From NCBI GenBank assembly GCA_024195265.1, contig JAJLRJ010000010.1:20836284-20900283 (forward strand): DNA of 64,000 nucleotides, in the 5' to 3' direction. Of this stretch, positions 58,833 to 64,000 are shown piece by piece. Made by a program: the position numbers and the translations under genes. The notes under the pieces are model-generated. The model saw only the letters and a list, made by a program, of their open reading frames with translations. It was not told where the DNA came from and searched no databases. This DNA is from Dendrophyllia cribrosa (Eukaryota > Cnidaria > Anthozoa > Scleractinia > Dendrophylliidae). Numbering within the stretch: the stretch's first letter is position 1; every line of letters begins with the position of its first letter.

Positions 58833-59087
58833 GTAGTTTTTACTTGAGTGTTGTATAACCAAAACCAAAGTAATTACTCTGGCCAATCACAACAGACGCA
58901 GACAATCCAACGAACCAATCAGAACTCGAAGCAAATACATGTAGCCGGCGCCAAGCGCGGGAAAACGCTAGCGAATAAGTCACGATTGCGGGTTTTGGTT
59001 TTACTTCTAATTGATGGAAAAAGTGGCGCGAGATTTCAAGCGCCAGTCGCGAAATTACTTTCGACACTCAATTCAAATCCGCTCTAA
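58833..59087 (-). repeat. CCAAT-rich MITE near the calcium-sensor gene
   Basis: Inverted family copy: ACCAAAACCAAAGTAATTAC, CCAATCACAACAGACGC, GCCGGCGCCAAGCGCGGG and end GACACTCAATTCAAATCCGC. Confidence 0.75.
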
Positions 59088-59660
59088 GCACTCATTACTT
59101 TCACTTAATGCAAAGCGCATACTCTAAAAACACAACTCCTGCTCAAACATTTGCTCCTTGGGGCATGAGGCAGATAGGAGGGGCATCCAAGTTCATTGCA
59201 TTTTGATTGGCTCTTTTTCTTTTCTTCTTTTTTAATTCACGATTATTCTATTTTTTAAATTGTAATGATTGATTCTGAAAAACCTCTTGGAGACGATTCA
59301 ATAAAGTATATATGTATGTATTGATGCGGCTTGTAGGCTTTGCATGCAGATACTTTAACTTCCTTTACATATATCTGTTCACATATCGAGTTCTTATAGT
59401 TGACTTGTTTTTTCTTAAGTCGGTCTTATTTTTAACAGACAGCGAGCACTAGTTGCTATTGGCTAATAACAATTGTTTGTTCTTCATTTCAGAAGATTAT
59501 CAGTTTTGGAAATCAAATGGCCGCATGAAACAACCGAGAAAAAGGAATCAGAATTAAGTGCCTCTAAATACGGCCGGCTTTACAACTCACAAGAAGAAGC
59601 AGGCAAAGGATAGAAAACTGAGCTCTGAGTGAAAATACAACATCGGGTCACAATTGCACT

Positions 59661-60269
59661 ATGGGCAACAGGAAAACCAAACTGAAGAAAGACGAATTGG
59701 ATGACCTGTTAGAATGCACGCATTTTACCAAAAAGGAAATCGAAGATTGGTACAAGGGATTCATGAAAAGCTGTCCGAATGGATCAGTTTCTTGTGCAGA
59801 TTTCCAAGACATGTATTCAGATTTTTTCGAAGGCGACGCGTCTGAATTCGCAAACCACGTTTTTCGCACATTCGATACTGACAAAAGTGGCTACATAGAC
59901 TTCAAAGAATTCATGTCCTCGCTTTCCATCACTTCACGAGGAAACCTGGAGGAGAAATTGGAATGGGCGTTCAAGATTTACGACGTAGATGGTGATGGTT
60001 ATGTTACAAAAAGCGAGATGGAAGACATCATCACGTCTGTGTATAAGATGTACGCGAATAGCCGCCTTAGCAAGAAAGAAACTCCGGAACAGCGCACCGC
60101 CAGAATTTTTGAAAAGTTTGACGAGAACAAAGATGGGAAACTTACCATGGAAGAGTTTAAGTCTGGGGCGAGGAGTGATCCATTTCTCGTGCTCATGATG
60201 CAATACAAGTCGTTGCACGCCGATCGGAAACGTTCGGATTCTTCTGAGTCTTCGGAGCAAAGTGACTGA
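59661..60269 (+). CDS. Neuronal calcium sensor family protein (visinin/hippocalcin/NCS-1-like)
   Basis: The 202-residue EF-hand protein is likely a calcium-dependent membrane switch. It begins MGNRKTKL, a typical N-myristoylation start. EF-hand 1 (about 34-50) is degenerate with CPNG, as in the whole family. EF2 (72-83, DTDKSGYIDFKE), EF3 (108-119, DVDGDGYVTKSE) and EF4 (154-165, DENKDGKLTMEE) keep their calcium ligands. ALSITSRG-type linker SLSITSRGNLEEKLEWAFKIYD (88-109) is diagnostic. A Ser/Glu/Asp-rich tail after 186 (DSSESSEQSD) is longer than in most members. An acceptor-like pyrimidine tract and AG at 59491-59492 suggest a 5' UTR intron; the coding part has no intron. The exact subfamily is not resolved. 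Confidence 0.93.
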   Translation: MGNRKTKLKKDELDDLLECTHFTKKEIEDWYKGFMKSCPNGSVSCADFQDMYSDFFEGDASEFANHVFRTFDTDKSGYIDFKEFMSSLSITSRGNLEEKLEWAFKIYDVDGDGYVTKSEMEDIITSVYKMYANSRLSKKETPEQRTARIFEKFDENKDGKLTMEEFKSGARSDPFLVLMMQYKSLHADRKRSDSSESSEQSD

Positions 60270-60770
60270 CTCGGTTGGAAAATCTTCGGATCGATTCGGA
60301 AAGGACATAATCTAAGTGGACATTGTGTTTTTATAATTCAAGTTTCTACAATATACGCTTTTGTTATCAACTAAGGTTGACAATTAATTCTTTATAGAAG
60401 AAGCTTTATAGCTATTTTTAAATGATGTTTTGGAAAGGACCCCACCCAAGGAAAGGACCCCAATCGTGTATTGTATTGTATTGTATTATGTACTTATTGA
60501 CTAAGTGGGAGGGCCGCACGGACCGTGCGCCATGACCGAGAGCCAAATATTTTCCCGTCCGGCCCGACCTAACTCAGTCAATAAGTATTTTATAATATGA
60601 CTAGAAAGTACAAGAATAGTCGTGCAGTGCGAGGTCGCTTGAACTCGAGCGGGGCCGGACGGCTTTTTCCGGACCGGCTCACGTCAACCCGTCCGGCCCC
60701 GTTCACGTCACCTTGCGATTCTATTTTCTGTAGGATTGCGTGAGCGGGGCCGTACGGTCATATTATAATG

Positions 60771-60852
60771 TATTGTATTGTATTGTATTGTATTGTATTG
60801 TATTGTATTGTATTGTATTGTATTGTATTGTATTGTATTGTATTGTATTGTA
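60771..60852 (+). repeat. (TATTG)n microsatellite
   Basis: About 16 perfect TATTG units; a short run of the same unit lies at about 60468-60488. Open frames such as LYCIVLYCIV are artefacts of the 15-base reading cycle. Confidence 0.95.
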
Positions 60853-60860
60853 GGATAATA

Positions 60861-61957
60861 GGCCGGTTCTCACTAGGGCTCTTAAGTGCACTTGAAGTGC
60901 ACTTGGTACGTACTTGTAGTGTGAACTCCTTTGTGAGAGCATTTTCTAAGTCAGACTTACATTTCAATAGAAGCACTCATCTGATTTATTTACACGTTTA
61001 AATCTCATTGTAAAATGTATCAAAGAGGTAAAAATTAATATCAGCTGAATGTAATTAGGAAGTTAAATAATTTCCAGTAGTTCGTTTTCGAAAAGCTCCA
61101 TATTTCCCTTCTTTTTTGATCAAAAACGTATTTTGGAATGGCACGTGCTGTTGGTTTGTGCGGAATCACCCAAGTGTAGCTCGCGTACTTGGATTGTGAA
61201 CGTTTTAATGACCGCACTTATTGGATTCTTTGTTGCCCTGGCGATACGCGTAAAACAAAAGAATCCAAGTGCACTTTAAAGTAAAGGTACCCCTTACTTG
61301 GGAGCGCACTTGACCAATGACAGTAAAGCCGTGCAGCTAAAAGCACGTGTGCGTGCAACTTTGAATTCCACAGGGAACGAGCTCTTTGCGTTTTGGTTTA
61401 CGATTCGCAGTCACGGACGACTCTCAAGCAGGATCTCAAGTTTTATATTAGCTGTTGTATTGGAAGGCGTATTTCAAGGCGACTTAGGGTAAAAAAATTT
61501 ACGTTGAGAAAAAAAGGTTGTAGTCTAACTCTCAGGTTTAGCCAATCAAAAACACTACAGCCATGCGCGCATTCAATACTCATAAGATACAAAAACATGT
61601 TTTTATGACGAGCACGAAAAAGTTCCCAAAAATTAACAAAAAGTGAGCATAGCGTTACATTAGGCTCTAAGACGATGTTTTGCTGAATCAAGTTCAAATA
61701 AAACTTGACGTGATAAGAAAAAATATTTTACTATCGACTTAGCGTTTTATGCATATCGTACTTTTGTGCTTCAACTTTGTTTATCACGGCTAATCAACTG
61801 CATACCAACTTGCGATCGCAAGTATTTGCATCTAAATACGCACGCTGTGCGTAGTCATGCCTGAAAATCTATTGTCTCGTTTTTCCTAAGTAGACCTTAT
61901 GTCTACTTGATTATCAAGTGCATTTCAAGTGCACTTTGGCCCTAGTGTGAACCGGCC
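60861..61957. mobile_element. 1.1-kb TIR element with GGCCGGTTC ends
   Basis: The left end GGCCGGTTCTCACTAGGGC and right end GCCCTAGTGTGAACCGGCC are inverted repeats, flanked by TAATA on both sides (60856-60860, 61958-61962). Subterminal AAGTGCACTT words recur at both ends. No transposase is recognisable inside, so it is non-autonomous. The left flank is the TATTG microsatellite. Confidence 0.75.
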
Positions 61958-62399
61958 TAATAACTTGCCGAAGAATAATAAGGATAATATTATGCTGTGT
62001 TCACATCAGCACAAAAACTTGTTTAGAGTAAGCATGTTTCAATGAAACGCGTTTCCTGTAAGCTTGTTTGTAATTTTAAAAGAGATAGGGAAATAAAAGA
62101 GATCAGAGATAAAAATAATATGTAGTTGAACTCATAAAATACAAAAAAGAACAATATATTAATCTGATTGGTCACATTTTAAATACGCATGACTGCATGA
62201 CTGGTCGTGACCGATATCTCACTGATATTGTCGCATGCGTTTGCGATGCATGATAAACATATCAGGAGAACATTTGCAAAAGAGCAACATATAATAATCA
62301 ATAAATGATTTGAGCTGTCTATAGCTTGTTTAGTCTGTGATACCAATATTCCCTGAATTACTTCACAGACTACGACCCTTTCCGACAAAATGCCACAGA

Positions 62400-62572
62400 G
62401 CATTCGCCACTTTAGAAACAAAAAGGAAACTGGGCCGAATGAACTTTCGCAACGACTTCTGGGATCGTTACAGGGGACGCTTCTTTTGTCTCTGTCCCCA
62501 GTAACAGTCCCAGAAGTCATTGCGAAAGTTCACTCGGCCCAGTTTCCTTCTCGTTTCTAAAGTGGCGAATTG
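62400..62572. repeat. Foldback element with ~75-base arms
   Basis: The left arm (ATTCGCCACTTTAGAAAC, GGAAACTGGGCCGA, TGAACTTTCGCAA) is repeated in reverse complement at 62495-62572 around a short centre near 62480-62492. Confidence 0.8.
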
Positions 62573-62911
62573 TTGAATGTGGCAACGTCACCGTAGTTAA
62601 ATCAAGGACTCCTACGAGGCAACTCGTGAATACGAATTAACCTGCTGACCCTTTCCTCTCCTACGCGTTTTTCTCCATCGACTCCCCGCTCCCCCTCGGC
62701 TCCCAACACGTCTAACACCCCCACCCTTCCCTCCCGTCCTATGAGTAAAGCAGGTGACCACTACCTATCGCATTTGGAACGGCCAAATTATGTGTACAGC
62801 GGAATTACCAAGAAAAGTTTACAGCCGATGGATGAAAGGAAGGGAGGAGAGAAAATTTGCATATTCCTCCCAGTCTGTTATAACTCGTTCAACGCTTCGC
62901 GTATTCACGAG

Positions 62912-62913
<2 letters not shown>

Positions 62914-62945
<32 letters not shown>
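62914..62945. repeat. (TA)n microsatellite
   Basis: A run of 16 TA units between the inverted words TATAACTCG (62879-62887) and CGAGTTATA (62908-62916), followed by TATTATATTATATAA. Confidence 0.9.
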
Positions 62946-62950
<5 letters not shown>

Positions 62951-63374
62951 TATATAATGCGAACTTTAAAACGAAAAAGAAACTATATATATTTCCCAAT
63001 TCGAGGCCGCTTCAAATTTCTATGTAAAACGATTTGATAGTTTGACACCGTGATTTGCAATTTTTCATTAGGTTTTGCTAATATCAGAATCGGTAGAATT
63101 GTACATAGCAAACAGAATCTAATTCAAAGTTGATCAGTCAATGATACATATGTTAAACACATCAAGTCCTTTCTTGCGCCCGCATTGAACAGTTAAGTTG
63201 TCATAAATATTCGATCAAACGCGCCCTTACCACGTCACGCTCGATCGAACCGACGCGCGCAACAGAACTTAAACGTCACAAAAGCTGCCGTTTCGTTACT
63301 TCGCAGTTGCAATTCTTGCAGCGCCAGTAATTCTTTAAAAGCTCACTCGTTTTGCCTCAGATATAAAGACAAAA

Positions 63375-64000
63375 ATGCCAGGCCTTAGAGAAGAAGATAA
63401 AGTGGATCCGATTGAAGCCCAGCTGGAAGCAGAAATTGAATTGTCCAATCTTCAAACACAGTATCGTTGTATGCGCAATGACAGAAGAACTTACACTGAA
63501 GAAACTGAAAATACAGTGCGCAAGCAAAACAAGGCGATCGAAGCCCTCCTGAAGGACAACGAAGAACTAGAGGCGATGTTACTGGTGGCGAGAAGCCGAC
63601 AAAATGAGGTGTTTGATCAAGGAAACGTCCAAAGGATCGCTGAACTTCTTGATCGGGAAAAACAAGTCCAAGAGGAAATCAAACAAGAGAAAGAATCCAT
63701 TGCGCGCGTCGAGGAAAAAGTCGCTACCATGCGGGAAACGATCAACAAACAGTGTAAAAAGATGGGAGGAAGCAAGGATGTCTACCACAAGAAACACGTC
63801 GCAAACATAAACAAGCTCACTCGAGTCTTGGAGAACAGGTTGGACGAGATGACTAAAAAATTTAACGATGTTCTTACCACCAATTTACATCTCCGGGAAC
63901 ATTTAAGCCACATTGAAGGACAGAAAGCCAGGTATCTTGATCTTTCTAAGCGTCTGCAAATAGAAATTTATGAAGGGAAAAAGGACATCGATCGCATCTC
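63375..64000 (+). CDS. Outer dynein arm docking complex coiled-coil protein (ODAD1/CCDC63-like), 5' part
   Basis: The frame from the ATG at 63375 stays open for 208 codons to the window end. The product is a long, charged coiled coil starting MPGLREEDKVDP, then EIELSNLQTQYRCMRNDRRTYTEE, which fits the ELxxLQRQFRVMExDRRAYTEE region of ODAD1 (CCDC114) and CCDC63. Further heptad-rich stretches include KQNKAIEALLKDNEELEAML and NKLTRVLENRLDEMTKKFN. These proteins anchor outer dynein arms to ciliary doublet microtubules. No intron is visible so far. ATATAAAG at 63361-63368 may be a TATA box, although it is very near the start codon. Choice between ODAD1 and CCDC63 is not possible here. Confidence 0.82.
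   Translation, partial: MPGLREEDKVDPIEAQLEAEIELSNLQTQYRCMRNDRRTYTEETENTVRKQNKAIEALLKDNEELEAMLLVARSRQNEVFDQGNVQRIAELLDREKQVQEEIKQEKESIARVEEKVATMRETINKQCKKMGGSKDVYHKKHVANINKLTRVLENRLDEMTKKFNDVLTTNLHLREHLSHIEGQKARYLDLSKRLQIEIYEGKKDIDRI

Noticed and set aside
60768..61001. 77-codon frame LYCIVLYCIV and its minus-strand partner
   Set aside because: Produced by the TATTG microsatellite.

Overview
The window looks like nuclear DNA of a cnidarian, most likely an anthozoan and possibly a stony coral. The evidence is metazoan genes with GT-AG introns, AT-rich intergenic DNA, a mixed load of DIRS-type, Penelope-like and LINE retroelements, and many miniature inverted-repeat elements. The species cannot be named from sequence alone.

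Five host genes are supported. A beta-1,3-glycosyltransferase (GT31) lies at 932-2038 (+). A neurogenin/NeuroD/atonal-type bHLH factor lies at 22739-23206 (+), behind roughly 10 kb of gene-poor DNA. COG6, a Golgi tethering-complex subunit, occupies 34777-51221 (-); I resolved it into 20 coding exons that join in frame to 633 codons. A neuronal calcium sensor lies at 59661-60269 (+). The 5' part of an outer-dynein-arm docking coiled-coil gene (ODAD1/CCDC63-like) starts at 63375 (+) and runs off the window. The genes act in unrelated processes and do not form a cluster.

Mobile DNA dominates the rest. A decayed tyrosine-recombinase retrotransposon (3625-9507) has split direct repeats in the order A1-gag-B1A2-RT/RNase H-tandem array-YR-B2. 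It sits inside an older MITE. At 25774-29969 there is a Penelope-like element with an intact 722-residue RT plus GIY-YIG ORF, joined head-to-head to a 5'-truncated copy. The pair is flanked by one 14-bp target duplication and lies inside a TIR element (25535-30008); a second, tandem-repeat-rich copy of that TIR element abuts it (30013-32857). Two smaller Penelope remnants (24593-24800 and 52880-53700) have the same mirrored layout, and four hammerhead-ribozyme-like motifs sit in these elements.

COG6 introns hold a recurrent ~100-bp repeat, a 27-bp minisatellite, a LINE fragment and MITEs with hAT- or PIF/Harbinger-type target duplications. The most interesting signal is the repeated head-to-head Penelope architecture: it suggests that both ends of the target break prime reverse transcription.
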